Source: Streptomyces radicis (GTDB lineage: Bacteria; Actinomycetota; Actinomycetes; Streptomycetales; Streptomycetaceae). Taken from it: a DNA stretch of 64,000 bases. A program made the position numbers and the translations under genes. The stretch covers positions 124,001 through 188,000 of the forward strand of contig NZ_RBDY01000002.1 of assembly GCF_003626575.1 (NCBI RefSeq). Direction: 5' to 3'. This document shows, one piece after another, positions 45,724 through 56,883 of the stretch. How positions within the stretch are numbered: position 1 is the first letter of the stretch; every line of letters starts with the position of its first letter. Under the pieces are notes generated by a model. The model did not search any database, was not told the origin of the DNA, and worked only from the letters and a program-made list of their open reading frames with translations.

Positions 45724-46491
45724 TCAACCGGGCGGCAGCGGCCTGTGGTTGAGGATGGCCTGCTGCGTGCCGCGCAGCCTGGGCCCCGGCAGCAGGCCGT
45801 GGTCCACCAGGCGGCGGTTGGCGCGCTGGTAGACCGCGAGCGCGGCGCTGCTGTCCCCCGCCTCGTGCAGCGCCCGCATGAGCAGCTGGTAGGCCGACTC
45901 GTCGGTGGGGTGGCCCACCAGGTGCTGGCGCAGCAGGTCCTGCGCGCGGGCGTGCCGACCGACCCCGAGCGACAGCTCGGCGAGCTGGAGCGTCGCGCGC
46001 CGTCTGTGCCCGTTCATCCGCTCCACCCAGCTCTCCAGCACCGGGCCATGGGTGAGCCCGCTGAGCGCGGGCCCGTGCCACAGGGCGAGCGCCCGCCCGA
46101 GCAGCTCCTCCCGCTCCCCCGGCGACCCCGCGTTCTCGGCGCGGTCGAGCAGGTCGAGGAACGCGTCGGAGTCCAGGAGCGCGCCGGGCAGCGCCAGCTC
46201 GTACGAGCCGGGCAGCGTGCGGACCGCGCCGCCGCCGAACCTGCGGCGCAGGAGTCCGATGTAGCCGCGGATGTTGGCGACCGCGGACTCGGGGCGGCGG
46301 TCCCCCCACAGCTCGGCCGCGATCCGCTCCAGCGTGACCGGCCCGTCGGCGACCAGCAGAAGGGCGAGCAACGCGCTCGGCTTGGGCCACATCGGCCGCA
46401 GCGGCGCGCCCTCGTCCCGGTCGAACGAGAACAGCCCGAGCAGCCGGAACGTGGTGGCGGGCGCCGGCGCGAGTGTGAGTGACACGGACAC
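45724..46491 (-). CDS. Short SARP-family regulator (DNA-binding plus BTAD)
   Basis: 255 aa. Winged-helix OmpR-type domain 1-95: FRLLGLFSFDRDEGAPLRPMWPKPSALLALLLVADGPVTLERIAAELWGDRRPESAVANIRGYIGLLRR, then RTLPGSYELALP. BTAD helical repeats follow (about 105-245: ALALWHGPALSGL, AYQLLMRALHEAGDSSAALAVYQRANRRL). Size matches small antibiotic regulators of the ActII-ORF4/RedD class. It is divergent from the large AfsR-like gene (263 bp between); no biosynthetic genes are nearby. GTG start at 46491. Confidence 0.9.
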   Translation of the reverse strand: MSVSLTLAPAPATTFRLLGLFSFDRDEGAPLRPMWPKPSALLALLLVADGPVTLERIAAELWGDRRPESAVANIRGYIGLLRRRFGGGAVRTLPGSYELALPGALLDSDAFLDLLDRAENAGSPGEREELLGRALALWHGPALSGLTHGPVLESWVERMNGHRRRATLQLAELSLGVGRHARAQDLLRQHLVGHPTDESAYQLLMRALHEAGDSSAALAVYQRANRRLVDHGLLPGPRLRGTQQAILNHRPLPPG

Positions 46492-46754
46492 GAGACATCA
46501 CCGTTCCCAGGAACCTGCGGGGAGGGAGGAGGGAGCCGATCATGCCGAAGGTCCCTGAGCGGAATCTTGACGGAAGCTGACACGGCGATCGGCGCCCCGG
46601 TCGACGGGCCGGGGCCCTCACCGCGCGCTGATCCGGCGATTGGCGCGGCGTCCCCAGGGGTGAACGCCGTCGCGGGCTTGTTCCTTAGCGGTATATAACC
46701 GAACTTCTTCGGGGGATGTCGGTGGGACTTCCAGGGGATGGGACGAGCTGAAAG

Positions 46755-49643
46755 ATGGTTGACATACGGCTGCTCGGTGCCGTTGAACTCCGGGCACCAG
46801 ACGGCAGCAGGTTCGAGCTGGGGCCGCCCCAGCAGCGGTGCGTGCTCGCGCTGCTCGCCATGACGCCGGGGCGTCCGGTGACGACGGAGACCCTGATCGA
46901 CCGGGTCTGGCCTTCGGATCCCCCGGCGAACGCGAGGGACGCGCTGTACACGTACGTCTCCCGGCTGCGCCGGGTGCTCGGGCGCGCGGGGGGCGGCGCG
47001 GGGGCACCGGCGGTGCGCCGGAGCGCGGGGGGCTATCTGCTGGACATCCCGCAGGACCGCATCGACCTGCACCGCTCACGCGGCCTGGTCAGGCGGGCGC
47101 GGGAGGCGCGTGCCGCGGCCGTGGGGGCGGCCGGGACGCGGCGGGCGGCCGAGCTGCTCGGCGAGGCCGCGGCGCTGTGGCACGGAACGCCGCTCGCCGG
47201 GCTCAAGGGGGAGTGGGCGGGGCGCGCGCGGATCGGGCTCGAACGCGAGCTGGTGACGCTGCTGACCGACCGCTTCGCCATGGAGCTGCGGCTCGGGGGG
47301 CACGCCGAGGCGGTCGGGCCGCTGTCCGCCGCGGTGCTCGACCACCCGCTGGCCGAGCCGCTCGTCGAGCAGCTGATGACCGCGCTCTACCGGTCGGGGC
47401 GGCAGGCGGACGCGCTGGCGGCGTACGCGCGCGCCCGGCAGCAGCTGAGCGAGGACCTGGGCGAGGAGCCGGGGCGCGCGCTGCGGGAGCTGCACGAGCG
47501 CATCCTGCGCCGCGACCCCGCGCTCGACCCGCCCGCGCCGCAGGGCGCGGCCCAGGGCGCGCCCCCGGGCGCGCCGGAGGTGCCGCGCGCCCCCGTGCGG
47601 CCCAGCCAACTGCCGCCCGACCTGCCCGCGTTCACCGGAAGGCACGAGGCGCTGGCGCGCCTCGGCGGGCTGCTCCCGCGCGAGGGCGGCGGCCCGCGGG
47701 CGGCGGCCGTCGCGACGATCAACGGCACCGCGGGCATCGGCAAGACGGCGTTCGCGGTGCACTGGGCGCACCAGGTGGCGGAGCACTTCCCGGACGGGCA
47801 GCTCTATGTGGACCTGCGCGGCTTCGCCCGCGCGCAGGAGCCGCTCGACCCGTCGGACGCGCTGCGCGGCTTCCTGTCCGCCCTCGAGGTGCCGCCGCGG
47901 CGCGTGCCGCCCGACGTCGACGGACAGGCCGCGCTGTACCGCAGCGCCCTGGCGGACAAGCGGATGCTGGTCGTCCTCGACAACGCCAGGGACGCCGAGC
48001 AGGTCCGCCCGCTGCTGCCGGGATCGCCCGGCAGCCTCACCGTGGTGACCAGCAGGAACCGCCTGCTCGGCCTCGTCGCGTCGCTGGGCGCGCGGCCGCT
48101 CGGGCTCGACCTGTTCACGCGGGACGAGGCGTGGCAGATGCTCGCCGACCGCCTCGGACCCGAGCGGGTCGCGGCCGAGGCGGCGGCGGTGGACGCGATC
48201 ATCGCGCGCTGCGCCCGGCTGCCGCTCGCGCTCGCCGTGGTGGCGGCCCAGGCCGCGGCGGCGCCCGAGCGCCCCCTGGCCGAGCTGGTCGAGGGGCTCG
48301 CCTCGTCGGAAACGCTCGACGCCTTCGCGGGGGAGGCGAACGACGCGGTCACCGACCTGCGCGCCCTGTTCTCATGGTCCTACCGGGCGCTGAGCCCGCC
48401 CGCCGCGCGCCTGTTCCGGCTCGTCGGGCTGCACCCGGGGCCCGACCTCGGCGTCGCGTCGGCCGCCGCCCTGACCGGTCTCACGCCCCGGCACACCAGG
48501 GCGCTGCTCGGCGAGCTCGCCAGGGCCCAGCTGGTCACCGAGCGGAGCGGCGGGCGTTACACGCTGCACGACCTGCTGCGCGCCTACGCCGCCGAGCTGA
48601 CGGCGCGCCATGACGGCGCGCCCGCGAGGCGCGCGGCCACGCGCCGGGTGCTCGACCACTATCTGCACTCCGCGCACCGGGCGTTCATGCGGTTCACGCC
48701 CCAGTGGCGGCAGCAGCCGGGGCTCGGGCCGCCGCCCGCGGGCGTCGAGGGGGAGACGTTCGCCGACGAGGCCGAGGCGCTGGCCTGGGTCACCACCGAG
48801 CGCGCGACGCTGATCGCGGCGGTGGAACGGGCGGCCGCCGACGGGTTCGACCGGCATGCCTGCGGACTGGCCTGGGCCATCGCCGGGTTCCTCGACCGGC
48901 AGGGCAGCTGGCACAGCCTGGCCGCCGTGCAGGACATCGCGTTCGCCTCGGCGCTGCGCCTCGGCGACCTGGCGGAGCAGGGCCGCGCGCTGTCGAGCAA
49001 GGCCAGGCTCGCGGCCCGGCTCATGCGCTACGACGAGGCCCTCGGCCTGCTGCGGGACGCGCTCGACCTGTTCGAGGCGGTCGGGGACGGGCACGGCCAG
49101 GCCGAGACGTTCCAGCACATCGGGTTCGTCCTGGAGAACTCGGGCCGACTGGCCGAGGCCCTCGACGCGGTGCACCGCGCCCGCGAGCTCCACGAGGGCC
49201 TGGCGAACGACCGGGGCGTCGCCCGGGCGCTCAACGTGATCGGCTGGCTGCTCGGCCTCCAGGGCAAGCACGAGGAGGGCCTCGGCCACTGCCAGGAGGC
49301 GCTGTCGCTCCAGGAGGACCAGGACGACCCGCTCGGCCTCGCGGCCACCCTGGACAGCCTCGGCTACATCCACCACCACCTCGGCGCCTGGGACGAGGCG
49401 GCGCACAGCTTCAAGCGGGCCCTGGCCGTGCTGCGCGGCCCGGTCCTCGGCGAGCGCATGCTGGAGTGCATCGTGCTGCTCCGCCTCGGCGACACCTACC
49501 GGGCGATCGGCGACACGGACGCGGCGCGTGAGGCGTGGCTCGCGACGCTGCGCATCGCGGAGGACCTCGGCAGCTCCGAGGCGGACGAGGCGCTGGAGAG
49601 GCTGCGGGAGCTGGCGGAGGCCCCTGCCCCGCGCGGGCCCTGA
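46755..49643 (+). CDS. AfsR-like SARP regulator with NB-ARC ATPase and TPR domains
   Basis: 962 aa. SARP domain 1-95 (VDIRLLGAVELRAPDGSRFELGPPQQRCVLALLAM, DRVWPSDPPANARDALYTYVSRLRRVLG). BTAD about 100-255. NB-ARC/STAND ATPase from about 295: P-loop INGTAGIGKTAFAVHWAH, Walker B-like RMLVVLDNARDAEQVRPLLPG, VVTSRNRLLGL, RCARLPLALAVVA, then the winged helix FSWSYRALSPPAARLFRLVGLHPG. TPR repeats about 690-950 (RLMRYDEALGLLRDALDLFEAVGDGHGQAETFQHIG). AfsR-type proteins are phosphorylated by Ser/Thr kinases in S. coelicolor; kinase genes lie 27 kb away here. Closed by a 16-bp hairpin. Confidence 0.93.
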   Translation: MVDIRLLGAVELRAPDGSRFELGPPQQRCVLALLAMTPGRPVTTETLIDRVWPSDPPANARDALYTYVSRLRRVLGRAGGGAGAPAVRRSAGGYLLDIPQDRIDLHRSRGLVRRAREARAAAVGAAGTRRAAELLGEAAALWHGTPLAGLKGEWAGRARIGLERELVTLLTDRFAMELRLGGHAEAVGPLSAAVLDHPLAEPLVEQLMTALYRSGRQADALAAYARARQQLSEDLGEEPGRALRELHERILRRDPALDPPAPQGAAQGAPPGAPEVPRAPVRPSQLPPDLPAFTGRHEALARLGGLLPREGGGPRAAAVATINGTAGIGKTAFAVHWAHQVAEHFPDGQLYVDLRGFARAQEPLDPSDALRGFLSALEVPPRRVPPDVDGQAALYRSALADKRMLVVLDNARDAEQVRPLLPGSPGSLTVVTSRNRLLGLVASLGARPLGLDLFTRDEAWQMLADRLGPERVAAEAAAVDAIIARCARLPLALAVVAAQAAAAPERPLAELVEGLASSETLDAFAGEANDAVTDLRALFSWSYRALSPPAARLFRLVGLHPGPDLGVASAAALTGLTPRHTRALLGELARAQLVTERSGGRYTLHDLLRAYAAELTARHDGAPARRAATRRVLDHYLHSAHRAFMRFTPQWRQQPGLGPPPAGVEGETFADEAEALAWVTTERATLIAAVERAAADGFDRHACGLAWAIAGFLDRQGSWHSLAAVQDIAFASALRLGDLAEQGRALSSKARLAARLMRYDEALGLLRDALDLFEAVGDGHGQAETFQHIGFVLENSGRLAEALDAVHRARELHEGLANDRGVARALNVIGWLLGLQGKHEEGLGHCQEALSLQEDQDDPLGLAATLDSLGYIHHHLGAWDEAAHSFKRALAVLRGPVLGERMLECIVLLRLGDTYRAIGDTDAAREAWLATLRIAEDLGSSEADEALERLRELAEAPAPRGP

Positions 49644-49647
49644 GGAA

Positions 49648-49683
49648 GCGTCCGGCGCCGTGGACCGCCACGGCGCCGGACGC
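49648..49683. terminator. Very strong bidirectional terminator
   Basis: A 16-bp perfect stem (49648-49663 with 49668-49683) and an ACCG tetraloop. It fills the 43-bp gap between the convergent AfsR-like and thiamine-binding genes. Confidence 0.92.
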
Positions 49684-49686
49684 GGG

Positions 49687-49995
49687 TCACCCGGCCCGCT
49701 CGGGCCCGCCGAGCAGCTCGTCGACGCGGGCGACCTTGGCGGTCAGCCCGTCGGTGACGCCGTCGCGGATGTCCGCCTTGAGCACGACGCTCACGCGGCT
49801 CGCGCGGGCCTTGACCGCGTCGACCGCGCGCTTGACGACGTCCATGACCTCGTCCCACTCGCCCTCGACGCTCGTGAACATCGCGTCGGTGCGGTGCGGC
49901 AGCCCGCTCTCGCGGACCACGCGCACCGCCTCGGCGACGTCCTCGCCGACGTCCTCGCCCGTGCCGATGGGCGTGACGGAGAACGCGACGATCAC
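49687..49995 (-). CDS. MTH1187/YqgV-family thiamine-binding protein
   Basis: 102 aa from GTG 49995. Family pattern [60 protein letters not shown] and the late [30 protein letters not shown]. This single-domain ferredoxin-like fold binds thiamine or related metabolites and forms tetramers; exact role is unsettled. The start overlaps the YbjN gene stop as GTGA. Confidence 0.9.
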   Translation of the reverse strand: MIVAFSVTPIGTGEDVGEDVAEAVRVVRESGLPHRTDAMFTSVEGEWDEVMDVVKRAVDAVKARASRVSVVLKADIRDGVTDGLTAKVARVDELLGGPERAG

Positions 49996-50612
49996 GACGC
50001 GTCCCTGGGGTCCCCGTCGCCGTCGGCGCTCCCTTCGGCGCCCCTGTCGGCGCTTCCGTCGGCGCTCCCTTCGGCCGCGCCGTTCGCGCCCGGCTCCGGC
50101 TCCTCGTCCTTCTCGAGCCCGAACCGCTCGACCAGCCACTTGTCGAACTCGCCCGCCGCGCGCACCCAGCTGACCACCGACGCCACGAAGTGGTCGAAGG
50201 CGACCCCCGCGCCGAGCAGCAGGTGGAAGTCGCCGATCAGGCGAACCGTTCCGTCATCGCTGGTGTGCGTGTAGACCTTGGGCCAGAGCGTCGAGTGGTT
50301 CCACTCGTCGACGGCCTGGAGCAGCCGCGGCTTGTCGTCGATGGAGTGCGGCCTGTCGTAGAACGTCCTGACCGTCAGGACGCGCTGGCGCTCCTCGCCA
50401 CGGAACATGAAGTAGACGCGATGGTGCTTCCACGGGGCGACCAGGTCGCCCTCCTTGTCCACCACGTGCTTGAGCTTCATGCGGTCGAGCAGCTGCTTGA
50501 CCAGCTCCTGGTTCGGCATGATCGGGCCCGTGGGCCTGCCCGCCTGCTGCGGCGGGCCCTTTCGCTCCGGCTTGCCGCCGAAGTTCGGGATCGCGGACGG
50601 ATCGACAGACAC
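49992..50612 (-). CDS. YbjN-domain protein
   Basis: 206 aa from GTG 50612 with AAGGGA upstream. The YbjN-type domain (about 35-165) reads [52 protein letters not shown], then [31 protein letters not shown]. YbjN proteins look like type III secretion chaperones and affect stress responses; the molecular role is unknown. The C-terminal tail is a Gly/Ser/Ala/Asp low-complexity run ([20 protein letters not shown]). Confidence 0.88.
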   Translation of the reverse strand: MSVDPSAIPNFGGKPERKGPPQQAGRPTGPIMPNQELVKQLLDRMKLKHVVDKEGDLVAPWKHHRVYFMFRGEERQRVLTVRTFYDRPHSIDDKPRLLQAVDEWNHSTLWPKVYTHTSDDGTVRLIGDFHLLLGAGVAFDHFVASVVSWVRAAGEFDKWLVERFGLEKDEEPEPGANGAAEGSADGSADRGAEGSADGDGDPRDAS

Positions 50613-50666
50613 GGGGGGTCCCTTCGTCAGGCGCGCGGGGCAGGGCAGGCTTCTCATCCTCTCCCA

Positions 50667-50703
50667 TGCCCACCCCGGTCGGGCAACCGGACCGGGGTGG
50701 GCA
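50667..50703 (-). terminator. clpB terminator
   Basis: A 14-bp perfect stem (50667-50680 with 50690-50703) and 9-nt loop, about 20 bp after the clpB stop and 55 bp before the downstream YbjN gene, so the two should be separate transcripts. Confidence 0.85.
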
Positions 50704-50722
50704 CGTCACGCTCACCGAGCGG

Positions 50723-53320
<2,598 letters not shown>

Positions 53321-53384
53321 TTCAGCGGTACTCCTCCGTGATCCCATGTCCAGCCGCGAGTCTGCCAGAGGCAACGTGCGATAA

Positions 53385-53405
53385 GTTGAGTCTATTCCAC
53401 TCAAC
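53385..53405. promoter_or_regulatory. HAIR operator of clpB (HspR binding)
   Basis: GTTGAGT-N7-ACTCAAC, arms perfect over 7 bp with the 7-nt spacer that defines HAIR (CTTGAGT-N7-ACTCAAG). It lies 65 bp upstream of the clpB start. HspR itself is encoded 5.6 kb away in this window. Confidence 0.93.
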
Positions 53406-53811
53406 GCCTTGCAGGCAGCCGGACGACGGGCCCGGGTTGCGGGTGGCACGGATGGTGTTGAACAAAGTGTGCGCCGTTTCAGAAGAGACCCCGCCCCGGC
53501 ATAAGCCGCGGATAAGGACCGTCCCGCTACCTGAGCTCAACGGGCGCCAGGAATGAAAACGCTTCGGGCGGCCAGGGCAGGCCCGAAGGGTGCGCGCCAC
53601 CGCGACCGACCACCGGGAAAACGGCCGCCAAGTACGGTCGCGGCCGCGCCCGTTCGGCGAACGGTCCCGGCCAGCGACGAGACCGACCGTTTACCGGGAC
53701 GGCCGGTCACCCGACGCCCCCTCCCCCGTAGGTGCCCTCACTGACCCGCACCCACCACGAAACAGAAACAGCGGCAGACGGCGAACGGGAGGACGTCCAG
53801 CCAGTAGCCGC
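53406..53811. other. Intergenic region upstream of clpB with one hairpin
   Basis: About 400 bp without a convincing gene between the clpB HAIR site and the end of the serine protease gene. A stem-loop CTTCGGGC/GCCCGAAG with 11-nt loop lies at 53562-53588. Short open frames here lack ribosome sites and family likeness. Confidence 0.5.
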
Positions 53812-54603
53812 TCAGCGGCCAGGCGCCCCCGCCGTCTCAAGCAGCGCACGCGCCTCCCGCGGGAACGGCCGCCCCACCACCATGCCCTCGCCGCTGCCCA
53901 CCGACATCACCGCGACCACCGTGCCCGACTGCCCGTCGGCCGCCCACTCCCGCACCCAGGGCCCCCCGCTCGAACCGGCCGTCAGGTCACACCCCTCGAG
54001 CATGAGCCCGCCGAGGTTGGGCCGTTGCGCCTCGCCCTCCGTCAGCACATCGGTCAGCCCCGCGCAGTGGTACAGCGACTCGCCGTCGTAGGGGCCCGCC
54101 GCCGGATAGCCGAGCACCGCCACCTCGGCGCCCTCCGCCACCGGCTCGAACGCCAGCCGGTTCGCGCCGTGCGCCTCCTGGAGCGTGCGCCCCTCCTTCT
54201 CCCCGACCGTGAGGAACGCGTAGTCGTGCGGCAGGATCTCCGTCGTTCCCCGCGTCACGTCCCAGCCCTCAGGCGTGTGGAACGCCGCCACCCGCCAGCC
54301 GTCCTCCCGGTAGCTGTCGATCCCGTGGTCGTAGCCCGGCACGAACCACACCTCGTCCGGCGGCTCGGGCTGCTCCTGGCTGCGCACGCAGTGCGCGGCC
54401 GTGGCGACGACGCTGCCGTTGGGCGCCTCGACCACGGCACCCGAGCACAGCCCGAGGCGTCCGCCGCCCGCGTCCCAGATCAGTTTGCCCACCGTGCTGA
54501 CCGGGCCCGCCGCCCACGGGTCGGCGGCCGCGGCTGGCTGGGCGCCGAGCGCCAGGGACACGGCGGCGAGGGCGACGGGTATCGGCAGGCGCGCGATCCT
54601 CAT
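53812..54603 (-). CDS. Secreted trypsin-like serine protease
   Basis: 263 aa from ATG 54603. Signal peptide 1-27 (IPVALAAVSLALGAQPAAA, then ADPW). Triad: His71 in ATAAHCV, Asp127 in PHDYAFLTV, Ser212 in AGSSGGPW. Cysteine pairs Cys53/Cys72 and Cys180/Cys205 fit the S1 disulfide plan. Similar to the extracellular glutamyl-endopeptidase-like/V8-like group. Divergent from the secreted amidase gene, with 154 bp shared control region, so the two exported hydrolases may be co-regulated. Confidence 0.9.
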   Translation of the reverse strand: MRIARLPIPVALAAVSLALGAQPAAAADPWAAGPVSTVGKLIWDAGGGRLGLCSGAVVEAPNGSVVATAAHCVRSQEQPEPPDEVWFVPGYDHGIDSYREDGWRVAAFHTPEGWDVTRGTTEILPHDYAFLTVGEKEGRTLQEAHGANRLAFEPVAEGAEVAVLGYPAAGPYDGESLYHCAGLTDVLTEGEAQRPNLGGLMLEGCDLTAGSSGGPWVREWAADGQSGTVVAVMSVGSGEGMVVGRPFPREARALLETAGAPGR

Positions 54604-54757
54604 AGGGAACACCCTGGGAGCCCGCCCCCGGCATGTCCAGCCGCCCTCAGCCGATCGAGTGGCCCGGTGCTTGACGCCGGGGTCCCGGCCGAGGAGCATG
54701 CCCATGCCATGGTCAACTGACCTGATCCAGTGGTCCGTTCCCCCGGGAGGCACCCTC

Positions 54758-56851
54758 GTGCGCAGCCCCGTCCCCCTCACCAGGCGCACGGTGGTCGCCG
54801 CCACCGCCGTGGCCGTGGCCCTGCCGCTGCTCTCCTCAGGACCCCCGGCAGCCGCGGTGGGGGCGGCACCTCCAGGACGGAGTCCGGGAGCAGCCGCGGT
54901 GGGGGCACCTCCCGGACGGAGTCCGGGGGACGATACGGGCAGGCTCCAGGCCGCGTTCGCGGACGCGGCCGAGCAGCACGGCGTTCCCGAGAGCGTGCTG
55001 CTCGGCGTCTCCTATCTCCAGTCCCGCTGGGACGGCCACCAGGGCGCGCCCAGCGTCTCGGGCGGCTACGGCCCGATGCACCTCACCGACGCCGCGACCG
55101 CCCTGGCCGAGCAGGCCGAGCAGGCCGAGCAGGCCGAGCAGGCCGAGCAGGCCGAGCAGGCCGAGGAGAACGGCGAGCACCTGGCCCACGGCCACGCCGA
55201 CCCGCGCGGCGACGAGGCGCGCCCCCTCGACCCCGAGCCCGCCGCGCACGCACCGCGGCACGCCGCGCCCCGCGCCGACGAGCTGCCCGCCGCGTTGAAC
55301 ACCCTCGCCCACGCCGCCGAGCTGACCGGTCTGACGCCCGAGGAGCTGCGCACCGCCGAGGCCGCCAACATCCGCGGCGGCGCCGCCCTGCTCGCCGACG
55401 CGCAGCGCGCGCTGGGCCGCGGGGCGAGCGACGACCCGGCCGACTGGTACGGCGCGGTCGCCGCGTACGCGGGCGCGGACACCAGGGAGGCCGCCGAGGT
55501 CTTCGCCGACGATGTCTACGACGTGATCAACTCCGGTGCCCAGCACGTCACTTCCGAGGGCCAACGCGTCACACTCGGCCCGTCGGCCGTCACCCCCGAC
55601 ACCTCGGCCGCCGACGCCCTCGGCCTGCCGAGCCGCCCGCGCGACCCGGACGTCGAGTGCCCGCGCACCGTCTCATGTACCTGGCTGCCCGCCCCGTACC
55701 AGGAGCTCGGCGACGGCGACTACGGCAACCACGACCAGGCGGACCGGCCACGCTCGCAGCCCGTCGAGACGATCGTCATCCACGACACCGAGGCCACGTG
55801 GGACACCACCCTCGACCTCGTCCAGGACCCCACGTATGTCTCGTGGCACTACAGCCTGCGCTCCTCCGACGGCCATATCGCCCAGCACGTCGCGACCGAG
55901 GACGTCGGCTGGCACGCGGGCAACTGGTTCACCAACGCGGGCTCCATCGGCCTCGAGCACGAGGGCTTCCTGACCGACCCCGACGCCTGGTACACCGAGG
56001 CGATGTACCGCACGTCGGCCCGCCTGGTGCGGTACCTGGCCCGCGCGTACGACATCCCGCTCGACCGCGCCCACATCCTGGGCCACGACAACGTCCAGGG
56101 CCCGGTCGACGCCAACGTCCCCGGCATGCACACCGACCCGGGCCCCTACTGGGACTGGGCGCACTACTTCGACCTGCTGGGCGCGCCGTTCCGCCCCACC
56201 GCCGGACCGGAAGGCGGCCTCGTCACCATCGCGCCCGACTACGCCACCCACACCCCCGGGTTCACCGACTGCGGCGCCGAGGGCGAGCCCTGCGCCCCGC
56301 ACGGCTCGTCCGCCGTCCGCCTGCACACCGCGCCCGACCCCGAGGCCCCGCTGGTCTCCGACCCCGGGACGCACCCGGGCGGCGGCGCGTCATCAGACGG
56401 CGTGAACGACGTCGGCGCCCGCGCGACGGCCGGGCAGCGGTTCGCGGTCGCGGGCCGCGAGGGCGACTGGACGGCGATCTGGTACCTGGGTCAGCGGGCG
56501 TGGTTCCACAACCCCGCCGACGCCCCCACCGCCGTGCCCGCCCGCGGCTGGGTCGTCACGGGCCGGGACGGCGCCGGGACCATCCCGGTCTACGGCCGCG
56601 CCTACCCCGAGGCCGCCGCCTACCCCGAGGGCGTGCCCGTCCAGCCGGTCGTGCCGCTCTCGTACACGATCCCCGCCGACCAGGAGTACGCGGTCGGCAT
56701 GCGCACCGACAGCCGCTACTACTGGGCCGTCTCCTTCGACCCCGCCCAGCACACGGTGGTGCGCGGCGAGGCGTACTACCAGATCCAGCTGGGCCACCGG
56801 GTGGCCTATGTCCGGGCCGCCGACGTGGAGTTGCGGCGCTCCGAACACTGA
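54758..56851 (+). CDS. Secreted N-acetylmuramoyl-L-alanine amidase with lysozyme-like N-terminus
   Basis: 697 aa from GTG 54758 (GGGAGG 7 nt upstream). Signal peptide, possibly Tat-type (LTRRTVVAATAVAVALPLLSS). A lysozyme/SLT-like helix pair follows (about 70-110, VPESVLLGVSYLQSRWDGHQG, YGPMHLTD). The (AEQ)6 tract occupies 117-134 and interrupts this domain. An amidase_2 domain is at about 335-480: ETIVIHDTEATWDTT with the first zinc His, then VSWHYSLRSSDG, and LGHDNVQGPVDANVPGMHTDPG with later ligands. The C-terminal 200 residues may be SH3-like wall-binding repeats. It should cut wall peptides outside the cell. Confidence 0.9.
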   Translation: MRSPVPLTRRTVVAATAVAVALPLLSSGPPAAAVGAAPPGRSPGAAAVGAPPGRSPGDDTGRLQAAFADAAEQHGVPESVLLGVSYLQSRWDGHQGAPSVSGGYGPMHLTDAATALAEQAEQAEQAEQAEQAEQAEENGEHLAHGHADPRGDEARPLDPEPAAHAPRHAAPRADELPAALNTLAHAAELTGLTPEELRTAEAANIRGGAALLADAQRALGRGASDDPADWYGAVAAYAGADTREAAEVFADDVYDVINSGAQHVTSEGQRVTLGPSAVTPDTSAADALGLPSRPRDPDVECPRTVSCTWLPAPYQELGDGDYGNHDQADRPRSQPVETIVIHDTEATWDTTLDLVQDPTYVSWHYSLRSSDGHIAQHVATEDVGWHAGNWFTNAGSIGLEHEGFLTDPDAWYTEAMYRTSARLVRYLARAYDIPLDRAHILGHDNVQGPVDANVPGMHTDPGPYWDWAHYFDLLGAPFRPTAGPEGGLVTIAPDYATHTPGFTDCGAEGEPCAPHGSSAVRLHTAPDPEAPLVSDPGTHPGGGASSDGVNDVGARATAGQRFAVAGREGDWTAIWYLGQRAWFHNPADAPTAVPARGWVVTGRDGAGTIPVYGRAYPEAAAYPEGVPVQPVVPLSYTIPADQEYAVGMRTDSRYYWAVSFDPAQHTVVRGEAYYQIQLGHRVAYVRAADVELRRSEH
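54848..54928. repeat. Two tandem copies of a palindrome-rich element inside the amidase gene
   Basis: Copy A (54848-54889, 42 bp) and copy B (54890-54928, 39 bp) begin GCAGCCGCGGTGGGGGC and end GGACGGAGTCCGGG. They differ by an in-frame GGC and a few bases, so the protein reads AAAVGAAPPGRSPG twice. Each holds the short hairpin GGAC-GGA-GTCC and GGTG/CACC arms, like intergenic palindromic repeats common in streptomycetes. Confidence 0.75.
55106..55168. repeat. 9-bp tandem repeat encoding (AEQ)6
   Basis: Six perfect copies of GCCGAGCAG plus a variant seventh (GCCGAGGAG). It is in frame with the amidase gene and codes an Ala-Glu-Gln helix-forming tract. Length should vary between isolates without shifting the frame. 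Confidence 0.9.
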
Positions 56852-56870
56852 GGTGTTCGACGACACGATC

Positions 56871-56876
56871 TAGACT
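56871..56876 (+). promoter_or_regulatory. -10 element giving a probable leaderless PAP2 mRNA
   Basis: TAGACT ends 7 nt before the ATG at 56884, where transcription should start, and there is no ribosome site between. No good -35 is seen (it would lie in the end of the amidase gene). Confidence 0.5.
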
Positions 56877-56883
56877 CGCGGCA

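Noticed and set aside
46690..46700. TATATAAC stretch between the two SARP genes as a promoter
   Set aside because: AT-rich and tempting as a -10, but no -35 exists at 16-19 bp on either strand, so it is not listed as a promoter.
53550..54720. Rightward open frame opposite the serine protease
   Set aside because: Antisense to a protein with a complete catalytic triad; no ribosome site.
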